A stretch of DNA of 64,000 nucleotides from Alphaproteobacteria bacterium bin52 (GCA_002238645.1 MPMT01000018.1:1-64000), one strand, 5' to 3'. Shown: positions 43,846 through 55,200, numbered from the stretch's first letter. Program-made: numbers and translations. Notes: generated by a model not told the origin, from the sequence alone.

Positions 43846-44385
43846 ATGGGTCATGCGGTCCGGTCCCTGCTGATCACTGTCTTCCTGGCCTGCACGATGC
43901 CGGTCGCATGGGCGGCGTCGACCGACGGGTTGTTCGGGTTTGTCCGCCACGACCCTCCCGTCCCGGCGCCAGACACACAGTTCATAGGGTCAGGCGGAAC
44001 CCCTATCAAGCTTGCAGCGTTTTCGGACCGGTTCGTGCTGGTGAATTTCTGGGCGACCTGGTGCGCACCGTGCGTGCACGAACTGCCGTCGCTCGCCGCA
44101 CTGCGCGCGGCGATCCCCGATCCGCGTTTCGAGATCGTGCTGGTCTCGATCGACCGCAAGGCGGAGGAGGCGACCGGGCCGTTCCTGGAGGAAATGCAGA
44201 TCACGTCGCTGGTCTCGACCCATGATCCCAGGGCCGGGCTGATGCGCGCACTCGAGGTGCGTGCCCTTCCCACCACCGTGCTGATCGGGCCCGGCGGAAA
44301 CCAGCTCGGCCGGCTGGTCGGACCCGCCGACTGGGCTTCGCCCGAGGCGGTCGCGCTGATCGGCGAATTCCTGGCCGGGGAGTGA
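43846..44385 (+). CDS. TlpA-family periplasmic thioredoxin
   Basis: 179 residues with a signal peptide ([20 protein letters not shown], cleavage near AWAAS at about residue 24). Redoxin domain with [19 protein letters not shown], active site CAPC, followed by [18 protein letters not shown] and the cis-Pro loop RALPTTVLI. TlpA/ResE-like reductants serve cytochrome c or oxidase maturation or other periplasmic disulfides. Next to argH in many alphaproteobacteria. Convergent with hbd. Confidence 0.88.
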   Translation: MGHAVRSLLITVFLACTMPVAWAASTDGLFGFVRHDPPVPAPDTQFIGSGGTPIKLAAFSDRFVLVNFWATWCAPCVHELPSLAALRAAIPDPRFEIVLVSIDRKAEEATGPFLEEMQITSLVSTHDPRAGLMRALEVRALPTTVLIGPGGNQLGRLVGPADWASPEAVALIGEFLAGE

Positions 44386-44394
44386 AGGGACCGG

Positions 44395-45267
44395 CTACCG
44401 GGTCGGAACCGGAACGTCGCCGGAGTAGTCGTAGAAACCGCGGCCGGCCTTGCGTCCCAGCCAGCCCGCCTCGACGTAGCGGACCAGAAGCGGGCACGGG
44501 CGGTACTTCGAGTCAGCCAGCCCGTCATAGAGCATGTGCATGACCGCAAGGCAGGTATCCAGGCCGATGAAGTCGGCCAGCTGCAGCGGGCCCATGGGGT
44601 GATTGGCGCCGAGCCGCATCGCGGTGTCGATCGACCGGACCGACCCCACGCCCTCGTAGAGCGTATAGACCGCCTCGTTGATCATCGGCAGCAGGATCCG
44701 GTTGACGATGAAGGCCGGGAAGTCCTCGGCTTCGGCAACGGTCTTGCCGAGACGCTCGGCCAGGTCACGGACGGCCTCGAAGGTCTCCCTTTCGGTCGCG
44801 ATGCCCCTGATCAGCTCGACCAGCTGCATCACCGGAACCGGGTTCATGAAGTGCATGCCGATGAACCTGCCTGGCCGGTCTGTGGTCGCGGCGAGGCGGG
44901 TGATCGAGATCGACGAGGTGTTGGTGGCGACCAGCGCATCGGCGCGCAGGTGCGGTGTCAGGGTCTTGAAGATGTCCCGCTTGACGTCTTCGCTCTCGGT
45001 GGCGGCCTCGATCACGATGTCGCAGTCGGACAGCTCGGCATAGTCGGTTCCGGTCGAGATCCGCGTCATTGCCGTCACGACCTCCTCGTCGGAGATCCGC
45101 CCGCGGCTGGCCTGGCGCGCCAGGTTGCGCTCGATCGAGTCCCGGGCCGCGGTGAGAATGTCCGGGCCGAGGTCGATGAGCCGCACCTCCAGGCCGTGCA
45201 GTGCGCAGACATGTGCGATGCCGGAGCCCATCTGGCCGGCACCGATCACTCCTACCCGGTTCAGCAC
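44395..45267 (-). CDS. hbd: 3-hydroxybutyryl-CoA dehydrogenase
   Basis: 290 residues. Monofunctional 3-hydroxyacyl-CoA dehydrogenase: NAD motif GVIGAGQMGSGIAHVCAL, VIEAATESEDVKRDIF, TNTSSISITRLA, catalytic His in IGMHFMNPVPVMQLVELI, FIVNRILLPMINEAVY and YEGVGSVRSIDTAMRLGANHPMGP at the C-terminal domain. The family works in polyhydroxybutyrate or butyrate metabolism, or aromatic degradation (PaaH). It follows etfBA with 16 bases spacing; this etfB-etfA-hbd order is usual in alphaproteobacteria. Confidence 0.93.
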   Translation of the reverse strand: MLNRVGVIGAGQMGSGIAHVCALHGLEVRLIDLGPDILTAARDSIERNLARQASRGRISDEEVVTAMTRISTGTDYAELSDCDIVIEAATESEDVKRDIFKTLTPHLRADALVATNTSSISITRLAATTDRPGRFIGMHFMNPVPVMQLVELIRGIATERETFEAVRDLAERLGKTVAEAEDFPAFIVNRILLPMINEAVYTLYEGVGSVRSIDTAMRLGANHPMGPLQLADFIGLDTCLAVMHMLYDGLADSKYRPCPLLVRYVEAGWLGRKAGRGFYDYSGDVPVPTR

Positions 45268-45283
45268 GGTTCACACTCCAGGT

Positions 45284-46234
45284 TCAGGTACCGTAGCCCT
45301 GCCGTTCCAGTTCCTCCTCAAGTTCCGGAACGGCCTTGAACAGGTCAGCCACCAGTCCGTAGTCGGCCACCTGGAAGATCGGTGCTTCCTCGTCCTTGTT
45401 GATGGCGACGATCACCTTGCTGTCCTTCATGCCGGCAAGGTGCTGGATGGCACCGGAGATGCCGACGGCGATGTAGAGTTCCGGCGCGACCACCTTGCCG
45501 GTCTGTCCGACCTGGTAGTCGTTCGGGACGTAGCCCGCGTCCACGGCGGCGCGCGATGCGCCGACCGCCGCGCCGAGCCGGTCGGCCACCGCCTCGATCA
45601 GCGGGAAGTTCTCACCCGACTGCATGCCCCGCCCGCCCGAGATCACGACCCGGGCCGATGTCAGTTCCGGGCGCTCCGAGGAACTGAGTTCCGACCCGAC
45701 GTAGCGTGACAGGCCGGCGTCGCCGGCCGCACCGAGCGCGGTGACAGTCCCGGACCCGCTTCCGGTCTCCGCGGCCTCGAACGCGGTGGTGCGCACGGTG
45801 ATCAGCTTGACGGCATCGGACGACTGCACGGTGGCAAGGGCATTGCCGGCATAGATCGGTCGAACGAAGGTGTCCGCGTCGACCACTTCGGAAATGTCCG
45901 AGATCTGCTGGGTGTCGAGCAATGCCGCGGCGCGCGGCATGACGTCCTTGCCGAAGGTCGTCGCCGGCGCCAAGACGTGGGTGTAGTCGGCAGCCACCTG
46001 CACCAGCAGCCGGGCCATGTTTTCCGCCAGGCCGTTGGCATACTCCGGAGCGTCTGCCAGCTTCACGGTGCCGACCCCGGCGACTGACGCCGCCTGTTCG
46101 GCCACGCCGGCGCAGTCGTGCCCGGCGACCAGAAGCTCCAGGCCGCCGCCGATCGCGAGACCGGCGGTGACAGCGTGCAGCGTTGCCGGCTTGAGTTCGC
46201 TGTTGTCGTGTTCCGCAACGATCAGGACCGCCAT
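45284..46234 (-). CDS. etfA: Electron transfer flavoprotein alpha subunit
   Basis: 316 residues. FAD-binding ETF subunit carrying electrons from acyl-CoA dehydrogenases to the quinone pool. N-terminal domain [21 protein letters not shown]-terminal FAD domain with [41 protein letters not shown] and the ETF-alpha signature [20 protein letters not shown] followed by [13 protein letters not shown]. Two bases after the etfB stop, so it forms a dimer-encoding operon. Confidence 0.95.
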   Translation of the reverse strand: MAVLIVAEHDNSELKPATLHAVTAGLAIGGGLELLVAGHDCAGVAEQAASVAGVGTVKLADAPEYANGLAENMARLLVQVAADYTHVLAPATTFGKDVMPRAAALLDTQQISDISEVVDADTFVRPIYAGNALATVQSSDAVKLITVRTTAFEAAETGSGSGTVTALGAAGDAGLSRYVGSELSSSERPELTSARVVISGGRGMQSGENFPLIEAVADRLGAAVGASRAAVDAGYVPNDYQVGQTGKVVAPELYIAVGISGAIQHLAGMKDSKVIVAINKDEEAPIFQVADYGLVADLFKAVPELEEELERQGYGT

Positions 46235-46236
46235 GA

Positions 46237-46986
46237 TCAGATCACCTTCGCGTCATTGCGCAGCTTGTCCACCAGTTCGGTGACGGTTTCGACCTTGACC
46301 CCGGCCTCGCGTCCGGGCGGCTCCACCACCCGCAGCACCCGCAACCGCGGCGCCGGATCCACCTCCAGGTCTTCGGGGGTGTACTGGTCGATCGGCTTGC
46401 GCTTCGCCTTCATGATGTTGGGAAGCGAGGCGTAGCGCGGCTCGTTGAGGCGCAGGTCCGTTGTCAGGATCACGGGCAGGGCGAGCTCGATGTTCTGCAG
46501 GCCGCCGTCCACCTCTCGGGTGGCGCTGACCGTATCGCCGGCGATCTCGAGCCTGGAAATGAAGGTAGCCTGACCCCAGCCGAGCAGCGCCGCCAGCATC
46601 TGGCCGGTCTGGTTACAGTCGTCGTCGATCGCCTGCTTGCCGAGAATGATGACCTTCGGCTCTTCCTTCTCGGCGAGCGCCCTGAGGATCTTCGCGACCG
46701 CGAGCGGTTCGGTCTCGCCGTCGTGGAGCACGTGGATGCCGCGGTCGGCTCCCATTGCCAGCGCGGTCCGGATGGTCTCCTGACATTTCTGTTCGCCGAT
46801 CGAGACGGCAACCACCTCCTCCGCGATCCCGGCTTCCCGCAGACGCAGGGCCTCTTCGACCGAGATTTCGTCGAAGGGGTTCATCGACATCTTGACGTTG
46901 GCGAGTTCGATACCCGTCTGGTCGGCCTTGACCCGGGCCTTGACGTTGTAATCGATCACCCGCTTGACGGGGACGAGCACCTTCAT
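46237..46986 (-). CDS. etfB: Electron transfer flavoprotein beta subunit
   Basis: 249 residues from ATG 46986 ([20 protein letters not shown]); an open extension to 47037 is not conserved. Family pattern: [98 protein letters not shown] (ETF-beta signature). It holds AMP and contacts the dehydrogenase partner. First gene of etfB-etfA-hbd. Confidence 0.95.
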   Translation of the reverse strand: MKVLVPVKRVIDYNVKARVKADQTGIELANVKMSMNPFDEISVEEALRLREAGIAEEVVAVSIGEQKCQETIRTALAMGADRGIHVLHDGETEPLAVAKILRALAEKEEPKVIILGKQAIDDDCNQTGQMLAALLGWGQATFISRLEIAGDTVSATREVDGGLQNIELALPVILTTDLRLNEPRYASLPNIMKAKRKPIDQYTPEDLEVDPAPRLRVLRVVEPPGREAGVKVETVTELVDKLRNDAKVI

Positions 46987-47470
46987 GGCGACTCCGGCTG
47001 CGCTGCGGAAGGGGGGACCCGCACACGTGGCAGGCAAGCGGGTCTTAGGTAAGCGTCATCACGCTGTCAAGCGCCGGTGCGGCGGCGCCGCAGCTGAATC
47101 GGGGCATACCGTTCCCGGAAACGCAACCGGGACTGCCGACACGCCCTGACCAGCGGATTCCCGGTGCCGGTTTCACAGCCTGTCACGCCTGACCGTCTTC
47201 AGGGGTTCCCAGTTGCATCACTGAGGTGCGGCCAGTCCTGCGAGCCCCCTTCGAGTACCCTGGAGTCCGCTTGCAGCGATCCCGGTTCCGCGAACGGTGA
47301 TCGTCGCGTTTCTCATGAGTGACACGCGATGCCGGCAGGCTGACTGAGCACCGCCGGTATGGACGCGGCCCGTCCCCCGGGATAGGCACTGCACGGATGT
47401 CAGGCTGCCACTGCCCGCATGGCTTCTGCAGCACGAGAGTGACCGCGGGTGTCTGTATCTGGATGGACCG
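46987..47470. other. Intergenic region between etfB and nnrS
   Basis: 484 bases with no gene supported on either strand. It must contain divergent promoters for etfB (minus) and nnrS (plus). I searched by eye for a TTGAT-N4-ATCAA FNR/NNR site, which would be expected upstream of nnrS, and found none. Confidence 0.5.
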
Positions 47471-48658
47471 ATGTCGCACCGGGAAGGTTGCGAAGGGTGC
47501 TGCGGCTTTTTGGGTCGCGCGTTCCTGGGCAACGGTTTTCGACCTCTCTTTCTTGCGGCCGGCCTGTGGGCCGCAACGGTCGTGCCGCTGTGGATCGCGG
47601 TGTGGGAGGGCGCGATCGTCTTTCCGGGATCGGGCAGTCCGTCCCTGTGGCACGTTCACGAGATGGTATTCGGCTATGTAGGGGCGGCGCTCGGCGGGTT
47701 CCTGCTGACCGCGGTTCCGAACTGGACGGGCCGCCCGCCGGTTCGCGGCGCTTCGCTCGCAGCGCTTGCCCTTGCCTGGCTGGCCGGCCGGGCAGCCGTC
47801 TGGTGGGGCGGCGAACTGGGCTTCGTCGCCGCGGCCGGCATCGATCTTGCGTATCTCGCGGCCCTGACGGGCCTGGTCGGGAGGGACATCGTCGCGGCCC
47901 GCAACTGGCGCAACCTGCCGGTCCTCGCCTTGCTCACGCTGCTTCTCGCCGCCAATTTCCTGTTTCACCTGTCCGCGGCCGACATTGCCGATACCGGTGC
48001 AGCGGGCACGCGGCTGGCGGTTGCCGCGATCGTGATGATGATGAGCGTGATCGGCGGGCGCATCGTGCCGAGCTTCACGCGCAACTGGCTGCCGGAGCCG
48101 GACCGTCCGAAGATCGCCGTGCCGCCGACCCGGTTCGACAGGGCAGCACTCGTCCTGACCGCCGTTGCCCTTGCGGCGTGGGTCGTTTCGGCGCCCGCGC
48201 AGGTGACAGGGAGTTTCCTGGTTGCCGCCGGCGCCGCCAACGCGATCCGGCTCGTGCGCTGGCGCGGCTGGCTGACGCTCGGCGAACCCCTGGTCGCGGT
48301 CCTTCACCTGGGATACCTGTGGCTGGTGGCCGGTCTTGCCCTGCTCGGGGTTTCGATGCTCGGCGGGCAGGTGACGGCGGCGCTGGCCCTGCACGTCCTG
48401 ACGATCGGTGCGATGGGTACGATGACGCTCGCCGTGATGACCCGGGCGATTCTCGGCCACACCGGCCGCGAGCTTCGGGCCGGGCCCGGGACCGTCGCGA
48501 TCTACGGGCTGGCCACGACGTCGGTCCTTGCGCGCTGTGCGTTCGAGATCGCTCCCGGCGCGATTCCGATATGGGTGACCGCCTGCTTCTGGTTCCTGGC
48601 CTTCGCCGTGTTTCTCGCACTCTACGCACCGCCGCTGTTCCAGCCGCGGCGGGCATGA
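47471..48658 (+). CDS. nnrS: NnrS family membrane protein
   Basis: 395 residues with about 12 hydrophobic segments. Family strings: GRAFLGNGFRPLFLAAGLWA near the start, WHVHEMVFGYVGAALGGFLLTAVPNWTGRPP (the most conserved part, with His residues thought to bind haem/copper), GGRIVPSFTRNWL, and ALHVLTIGAMGTMTLAVMTRAILGHTGR. NnrS proteins accompany denitrification and nitrosative-stress genes and reduce NO damage. Position just ahead of the nitrate reductase operon supports this role. The ATG at 47471 is the conserved-length start. Confidence 0.88.
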   Translation: MSHREGCEGCCGFLGRAFLGNGFRPLFLAAGLWAATVVPLWIAVWEGAIVFPGSGSPSLWHVHEMVFGYVGAALGGFLLTAVPNWTGRPPVRGASLAALALAWLAGRAAVWWGGELGFVAAAGIDLAYLAALTGLVGRDIVAARNWRNLPVLALLTLLLAANFLFHLSAADIADTGAAGTRLAVAAIVMMMSVIGGRIVPSFTRNWLPEPDRPKIAVPPTRFDRAALVLTAVALAAWVVSAPAQVTGSFLVAAGAANAIRLVRWRGWLTLGEPLVAVLHLGYLWLVAGLALLGVSMLGGQVTAALALHVLTIGAMGTMTLAVMTRAILGHTGRELRAGPGTVAIYGLATTSVLARCAFEIAPGAIPIWVTACFWFLAFAVFLALYAPPLFQPRRA

Positions 48659-49242
48659 GCCGGACGCGGCAACCGGGAACCGGTCCGGCAGAACACGGTT
48701 TTCAGGCTGGATGGCATTCTTGCGGAAGCGTCGGTCGGGAGCTGCCGAAGTGCCGATGCGGGAAGCCTCCTGACGCGACCGGCCCCGCGGCGCCTTGCTG
48801 CGCGCGCATCACCGGCCTGCGAGAACACCCGGTGAGGAGAACGGGTGGGAACGGCGGTCCCGTCATCACCCGGCGGAACTGCGGTTCCGGGAAAGCGGGA
48901 AGGGTGTCGGACGGTCCGTCGGGGGACGGCGGCGGGAGGCATCGCCCGGTCGATGCGGCACCCTGTCGGCAGGCCGCCCCGTGACCGGTGCGGGACGTTC
49001 GGTCCGAAGGCGCTGACTGTCCGCGGGCGGCGACCGGGTTCCTCCGGTAGCAAATTGACGTTGAACACGACCACGAATACCCTGAACCGCTGGGCCGTCG
49101 AAGGCGGGCCCGACACCAGACACCACGGGAAGCAGAAAGGCAGACACCAGGGCAACCGAATTCGACGAACGCAGTGCACCGTCCTGTTGGAGTCACAGCA
49201 GCGGTTCGGTTGACCGGAAGTTCCCAGAAGGAGGCCGGTTCG
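48659..49242. other. Intergenic region upstream of the nar operon
   Basis: 584 bases with frames open on both strands but no recognisable protein. Weak hairpins exist, for example CGGAAC (48874-48879) with GTTCCG (48884-48889). A half-site TTGAC at 49055 is not followed by a matching ATCAA arm. Nitrate-reductase control (FNR, NarL) would be expected to act here, but no good site is visible. GGAGG at about 49230 is the RBS of narK1. Confidence 0.5.
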
Positions 49243-50565
49243 ATGCACGACCTGTCGGGTGTGACCAAGGGTGATCAGTATCGCGCACTTGGGCTCGGTA
49301 CTTTTTCGTTCACCGTATGCTTCGCTGTCTGGACGATCTTCTCGATCATCGGCGTCAGGATCAAGCAGGACCTCGGATTGTCCGAAACCGAGTTCGGCAT
49401 CCTCGTGGCGACGCCGGTCCTGACCGGATCAGTCAGCCGGATCTTTCTCGGCGTGTGGACCGAACAGTATGGCGGCCGCCTGGTCTTCACGATCCAGATG
49501 CTTGCGACCGCGGTTGCCTGCTGGTTGCTGTCCGAAGTGCAGACCTACGAGGTGTTCCTCATCGCCGCACTCGGCGTCGGGCTCGCCGGCGGATCCTTCA
49601 TCGTCGGTATCGCCTACACGTCGCAGTGGTTCGAGAAGGAACACCAGGGCACGGCGCTCGGAATCTTCGGCGTCGGCAACGTGGGTGCGGCGGTAACGAA
49701 TTTCGGCGCGCCGTTCCTCGTCCTCGCATTCGGCTGGGAAGAGACCGCCCGAATCTATGCCGTCGCGCTGGCGATCACCGCCGTGGGCTTCTGGCTGCTG
49801 GCCAGGCCCGACCCGGCACAGGTTGCGCGACAGCGCGAGGGACGCAAGCCGGTTTCGGCACAGGAGCAGCTGGCGCCGCTCAGGAACATGCAGGTCTGGC
49901 GCTTTGCGACCTACTACTTCTTCGTGTTCGGCGGCTTCGTTGCGCTCGCCTCCTACCTGCCGAGATTCTACGTCGGCGCCTACGACCTTTCGCTCGCGGC
50001 TGCCGGCATGCTGGCGGCGGCCTATTCCATGCCGGGCTCGGTGTTTCGCGCGCTTGGCGGCTGGATGTCGGACAGGTGGGGTGCGCGTTTCGTCATGTAC
50101 CTGACCTTCATCGTGTCGCTGGCGTGCCTGTTCGTCATGAGCTACCCGCGTACCGACTACATCGTGCAGGGCATCGAGGGACCCATCGAGTTCTCCTTCG
50201 GAATCAGCCTGCCGGTCTTCGTGGTGCTCAGTGTCCTGCTGGGCTTCGTGATGTCGCTGGGCAAGGCCGCCGTCTACAAGCACATTCCGGTCTACTACCC
50301 GCATCATGTCGGGTCGGTCGGCGGACTGGTCGGCATGATCGGCGGGCTGGGCGGGTTCGTGCTGCCGATCGCGTTCGGAATCCTGAATGACCTGTTCGGC
50401 GTCTGGACAAGTTCGTTCATGCTCATGTTCGCGATCGTGCTGGTCAGCACGGTCTGGATGCATGTTGCGATTCGCCTGATGGAACGTCGCCGGTATCCGG
50501 AACTGGTCGGGGAGCGCTACCTCAGCGATGTCCCGGAGCAGCCGCAGCCGCCTACCGGAACGTAA
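49243..50565 (+). CDS. Nitrate transporter NarK1-type (MFS)
   Basis: 440 residues from ATG 49243 (MHDLSGVTKGDQYRALGLGTF), preceded by GGAGGCCGGTTCG; a frame opening at 49174 is not conserved. A 12-TM major facilitator of the nitrate/nitrite porter group: GILVATPVLTGSVSRIFLGVWTEQYGGR, GNVGAAVTNFGAPFLVL, GSVFRALGGWMSDRWGARFV and the paired nitrate signature AAVYKHIPVYYPHHVGSVGGLVGMIGGLGGF. NarK1-type proteins import nitrate by proton symport. First gene of the nar operon, 51 bases before the second transporter. Confidence 0.88.
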   Translation: MHDLSGVTKGDQYRALGLGTFSFTVCFAVWTIFSIIGVRIKQDLGLSETEFGILVATPVLTGSVSRIFLGVWTEQYGGRLVFTIQMLATAVACWLLSEVQTYEVFLIAALGVGLAGGSFIVGIAYTSQWFEKEHQGTALGIFGVGNVGAAVTNFGAPFLVLAFGWEETARIYAVALAITAVGFWLLARPDPAQVARQREGRKPVSAQEQLAPLRNMQVWRFATYYFFVFGGFVALASYLPRFYVGAYDLSLAAAGMLAAAYSMPGSVFRALGGWMSDRWGARFVMYLTFIVSLACLFVMSYPRTDYIVQGIEGPIEFSFGISLPVFVVLSVLLGFVMSLGKAAVYKHIPVYYPHHVGSVGGLVGMIGGLGGFVLPIAFGILNDLFGVWTSSFMLMFAIVLVSTVWMHVAIRLMERRRYPELVGERYLSDVPEQPQPPTGT

Positions 50566-50616
50566 CGGACCACGACGCGGGCAATGGAGCCAGGCGGGCC
50601 GGATTAGGGGAGGGAG

Positions 50617-52224
50617 ATGGCCAGAAACCTGACGAACTGGGATCCGGAAGACGAGAAGTTCTGGAACGCCGAGGGCAAGCGTATCGCGACACGCAACCTG
50701 TGGATCTCGATCCCCTGCCTGCTGTGCGGCTTCGCGGTCTGGCTCTACTGGGGGATCATCACCGTCCAGATGATCAACCTGAAGTTCCCCTTCAGCCAGG
50801 CGGAACTGTTCACCCTTGCCGCAATTGCCGGACTGAGCGGCGCGACCCTGCGGATCCCCTCGTCGTTCTTCATCCGCATCGCCGGCGGCCGCAACACGAT
50901 ATTCCTCACGACAGCCCTGCTGATCATTCCCGCGGCGGGCACCGGTTTCCTGCTGCAGGATCCGGAAACACCGTTGTGGCAGTTTCAGATCATGGCGCTG
51001 CTGTCGGGCTTCGGCGGCGGCAACTTCGCGTCCTCGATGTCGAACATCTCGTTCTTCTACCCCAAGAACGTGCAGGGCTACTCGCTCGGCATGAACGCCG
51101 GGCTCGGCAATTTTGGCGTCACCACGATGCAGATCCTGGTCCCCCTCGTGATGACGGTCGGGGTCTTCGGCGGCTCGGCGCTCATCCTTGCCAACAGCTC
51201 GGGCACGCTGGTCGGAAAGATCCCGGCGGGCACCGAAACCTACATCCACAATGCCGGCTACATCTGGGTTGCCATCCTGGTTCCCCTGGTGATCGCCGCC
51301 TGGTTCGGCATGAACAACATCACCGCGGAGCATGTTTCGCCGGGCCTCGACTCGACCGTCGGCGCCTTTGGCAAGATCCTGGGCATGCTGGCCGTCGGTC
51401 TCGTCACCGCCGCCATCGGCCTGTGGCTCCTGCTGCCGGAGAGCGCGGGCGGATCCGGCCTCGAACTCAGCAAGTGGATCGTCCTGCCGCTCGTGATCGC
51501 GGCCACGGTCTTTGCGCTGAGGCTCATTCGCGGCCCCATACGCCAGAGCCTTGAACAGCAGTACGCGATCTTCAGGAACAAGCATACCTGGGCAATGACG
51601 GTCATCTACACGATGACCTTCGGCTCGTTCATCGGCTACGCCGCTGCCTTCGGCCTCGCGATCAAGGTCGTGTTCGGCTTCCAGCATATCGAGGTGGACG
51701 GCGTCGTGACCCACACGACGGTGAATCCGAACGGGCCGAGCGCGTTGATGTATGCATGGACCGGCCCCTTCATCGGCGCGCTGATCCGCCCGATCGGTGG
51801 CATGATCTCCGACCGGTTCGGCGGGGCGCTTGTCACGCAGATCATATCCGTCGTCATGGTCGCCTGCGCGCTGGGCGTGGCCTATTTCCTGTCTCTCGCC
51901 TACGCGTCGGAGACGCCGGAAGACTACTTCCTGCCGTTCCTGGTTCTGTTTCTGATCCTGTTCGCGGCCACCGGGATCGGTAACGGGTCAACCTTCCGCA
52001 CCATCGCCGTCGTCTTCGACAAGGTCCAGGCGGGCCCCGTTCTCGGCTGGACGTCGGCCGTCGCCGCCTATGGCGCCTTCATCATTCCGAAGGTGTTCGG
52101 CGAACAGATCAAGGCAACGACACCGGAATATGCGCTGTACGGCTTCGCGGCTTTCTATACGATCTGTATCGGCATCAACTGGTGGTTCTATCTGCGCAGG
52201 AACGCCTATGTGAAGAACCCGTAG
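50617..52224 (+). CDS. Nitrate/nitrite antiporter NarK2-type (MFS)
   Basis: 535 residues. RBS AGGGAGGGAG before the ATG. Nitrate-porter MFS with extended loops: LTNWDPEDEKFWNAEGKRIA at the N-terminus (conserved in NarK2/NarU members), GATLRIPSSFFIRIAGGRNT, GFGGGNFASSMSNISFFYPKNVQGYSLGMNAGLGNFG (first nitrate signature), IGGMISDRFGGALVT and GIGNGSTFRTIAVVF (second signature). Probably a nitrate/nitrite exchanger. The two-transporter arrangement (NarK1 plus NarK2, separate here, fused in some species) is common with narGHJI. Confidence 0.9.
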   Translation: MARNLTNWDPEDEKFWNAEGKRIATRNLWISIPCLLCGFAVWLYWGIITVQMINLKFPFSQAELFTLAAIAGLSGATLRIPSSFFIRIAGGRNTIFLTTALLIIPAAGTGFLLQDPETPLWQFQIMALLSGFGGGNFASSMSNISFFYPKNVQGYSLGMNAGLGNFGVTTMQILVPLVMTVGVFGGSALILANSSGTLVGKIPAGTETYIHNAGYIWVAILVPLVIAAWFGMNNITAEHVSPGLDSTVGAFGKILGMLAVGLVTAAIGLWLLLPESAGGSGLELSKWIVLPLVIAATVFALRLIRGPIRQSLEQQYAIFRNKHTWAMTVIYTMTFGSFIGYAAAFGLAIKVVFGFQHIEVDGVVTHTTVNPNGPSALMYAWTGPFIGALIRPIGGMISDRFGGALVTQIISVVMVACALGVAYFLSLAYASETPEDYFLPFLVLFLILFAATGIGNGSTFRTIAVVFDKVQAGPVLGWTSAVAAYGAFIIPKVFGEQIKATTPEYALYGFAAFYTICIGINWWFYLRRNAYVKNP

Positions 52225-52238
52225 GGAGGCGGAAACTC

Positions 52239-55200
52239 ATGAGCCATTTCCTCGACCGGTTGACCTTCTTCAGGAAGACCGTGGACACCTTCGCGGACGG
52301 GTATGGCATCGTGACCAGCGAAGACCGCGAGTGGGAGGATTCCTACCGGGCGCGCTGGCAGCACGACAAGGTGGTGCGCTCGACCCATGGCGTAAACTGC
52401 ACCGGCTCCTGCAGCTGGCAGATATACGTCAAGGGTGGGATCATCACCTGGGAGACGCAGCAGACCGACTATCCGCGCACCCGCCCGGACCTGCCGAACC
52501 ACGAACCCCGCGGCTGTTCGCGCGGGGCCAGCTACTCCTGGTACATCTACAGCGCCAACCGGCTCAAGTATCCCCTGGTTCGCAGCCGGCTCGTCCGGTA
52601 CTGGCGCGAAGCGCGCAGGACCATGGCGCCGGTCGCCGCCTGGGCGTCGATCGTCGAGGACGAGGCCAGGCGCAGCGACTACCAGCGTGTGCGCGGCCTC
52701 GGCGGCTTCGTGCGTTCCGACTGGGAGGAAGTCAACGAGATCATTGCCGCGGCAAATGTCTACACGATCAGGACCCACGGGCCCGACCGCATCATCGGCT
52801 TCTCGCCGATCCCGGCCATGTCCATGGTCTCCTACGCTGCAGGCTCACGGTATCTCTCGCTGATCGGCGGGGTGTGCATGAGCTTCTACGACTGGTACTG
52901 CGACCTGCCGCCGTCGAGCCCGCAGACCTGGGGCGAGCAGACCGACGTGCCGGAGAGCGCGGACTGGTACAACTCGACCTTCCTGATGATGTGGGGCTCG
53001 AACGTGCCGCAGACGCGCACGCCCGACGCCCACTTCATGACCGAGGTCCGCTACAAGGGCGCGACGACGGTGACGGTCACGCCCGACTACAGCGAGGCGT
53101 CCAAGTTCGCCGATGTCTGGCTCAATCCGAAACAGGGTACCGACGCCGCCCTCGCCCTCGCGATGGGGCACGTGATCCTCAGGGAGTGGCATCTGGCCGG
53201 CAGGAGCCCGTATTTCGAGGACTACTGCCGCCGGTATACCGACATGCCGTTCCTGGTCACCCTGCGGCATACGGAAAACGGATACGTGCCCGACCGCATG
53301 CTGCGCGCGGCCGACCTGCCGGGCGCGCTGGGCCAGGACAACAATCCCGAATGGAAGACCGTCGCCATCGACGGGGCACGCGATGACGAGCCGGTCTGTC
53401 CCGTCGGTTCGATCGGCTTTCGCTGGGGCGAGACCGGAAAGTGGAACATCGAGGAGAAGAACGGCGGCGACGGTTCCCACACGAGCCTCAGGCTGAGCCT
53501 CATCGACATACGCGACGAGGTCGTCTCCGTCGGCTTCCCGTATTTCGGCCATGCGAAGCACGAGCATTTCGCCGGCACGGATCACGACGAGGTGCTGTGG
53601 CGCAACGTGCCGGTCAGGAAGCTGCGGACGGCCGACGGCGAGGTGCGGGTGGCCACCGTCTACGATCTGTTCGTGGCGAATTACGGGCTCGACCGGGGGC
53701 TTGGCGGCGAGAACGTGGCCGCGAGCCTTGACGACGACGTACCCTATACGCCGGCCTGGCAGGAGCGCATCACCGGGGTTGCGCGGGACAGGGTCATCGC
53801 CGTCGCCCGGCAGTTTGCTGATAATGCGCACCGGACCGAGGGTCGTTCGATGGTCATTGTCGGGGCTGCGCTCAACCACTGGTACCACATGGACATGATC
53901 TACCGCAGCATCATCAACATGCTGGTGATGTGCGGGTGTGTCGGGAAATCGGGCGGTGGCTGGTCGCACTATGTCGGTCAGGAGAAACTGCGGCCCCAGA
54001 CCGGCTGGTTGCCGCTGGCCTTCGCGCTGGACTGGAACCGTCCGCCGCGGCAGATGAACAGCACGTCGTTCTGGTACAGCCACACCGACCAGTGGCGCTA
54101 CGAGAAACTCTCCGTCGACGAGATTGTCTCGCCGCTCGCGCCCGAGGGCGACTGGCAGTCGCTCAGCCTGATCGACTTCAATGTCCGTTCCGAGCGCATG
54201 GGCTGGCTACCGTCGGCTCCGCAGTTCGCGGCCAACCCGCTGGATGTCACCAGGAGTGCCGGCGACGCCGATCCGGTGCAGGCGGCGGTTGCCGGGCTGC
54301 GCGACGGCAGTCTGCAGATGTCCTGCGAGGATCCCGACGACCCGAGAAACTGGCCTCGCAACCTGTTTGTCTGGCGCTCCAACCTGCTCGGCTCGAGCGG
54401 CAAGGGCCACGAGTACTTCCTGAAACACCTGCTCGGCACCCAGCACGGGGTGCAGGGCAGGGATCTCGGCGAGACCGGCGAGCAGAAGCCGGTCGAGGTG
54501 GCGTGGCATGACTCCGCACCGGAAGGCAAGCTCGACCTGCTGGTCACGCTCGACTTCCGCATGTCCACCACCTGCCTGTACTCCGACATCGTGCTGCCGA
54601 CCGCCACCTGGTACGAGAAGAACGACCTCAACACGTCCGACATGCACCCGTTCATTCACCCGCTCTCTGCGGCGGTCGACCCGGTCTGGGAGTCACGCAG
54701 CGACTGGGAGATCTTCAAGGGTATCGCGAAGGCCTTCTCGGAAGTGGCAGAGGGCGAGCTGGGCACCGAGCGCGACCTCGTGCTGGTGCCGACACTCCAC
54801 GATACCCCGACGGAACTGGCGCAGCCTTTCGGGGTCAGCGACTGGAAGAAGGGCGAATGTGATCCGGTCCCGGGCAGGACCATGCCGAACATGGTCGTGG
54901 TCGAACGCGACTTTCCGAGCACATACAGGAAGTTCACGGCCCTGGGTCCGCTGATGACGAAGGCCGGCAATGGCGGCAAGGGGATCGCCTGGAACACCGA
55001 GGACGAGGTCGAGTTTCTCAGGCGGCTCAACGGCGAGGTGCGCGAGGACGGCGTCTCGAAGGGATTGCCGAGGATCGAGTCCGATATTGACGCGGCCGAG
55101 GTGGTACTGGCGCTGGCGCCCGAGACCAACGGGCATGTCGCCGTGAAGGCCTGGGCCGCCCTTGGCAGGGCCACCGGACGGGACCACGAACATCTCGCGG

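Noticed and set aside
49050-49070. FNR site upstream of narK1
   Set aside because: TTGAC is present but the second arm does not match, so symmetry is lost.
49429-51714. A 761-codon open frame on the minus strand opposite narK1 and narK2
   Set aside because: It is antisense to two unambiguous transporters, its product is Asp/Glu/Arg/His-rich with no domain, and such long antisense frames are expected in high-GC DNA.
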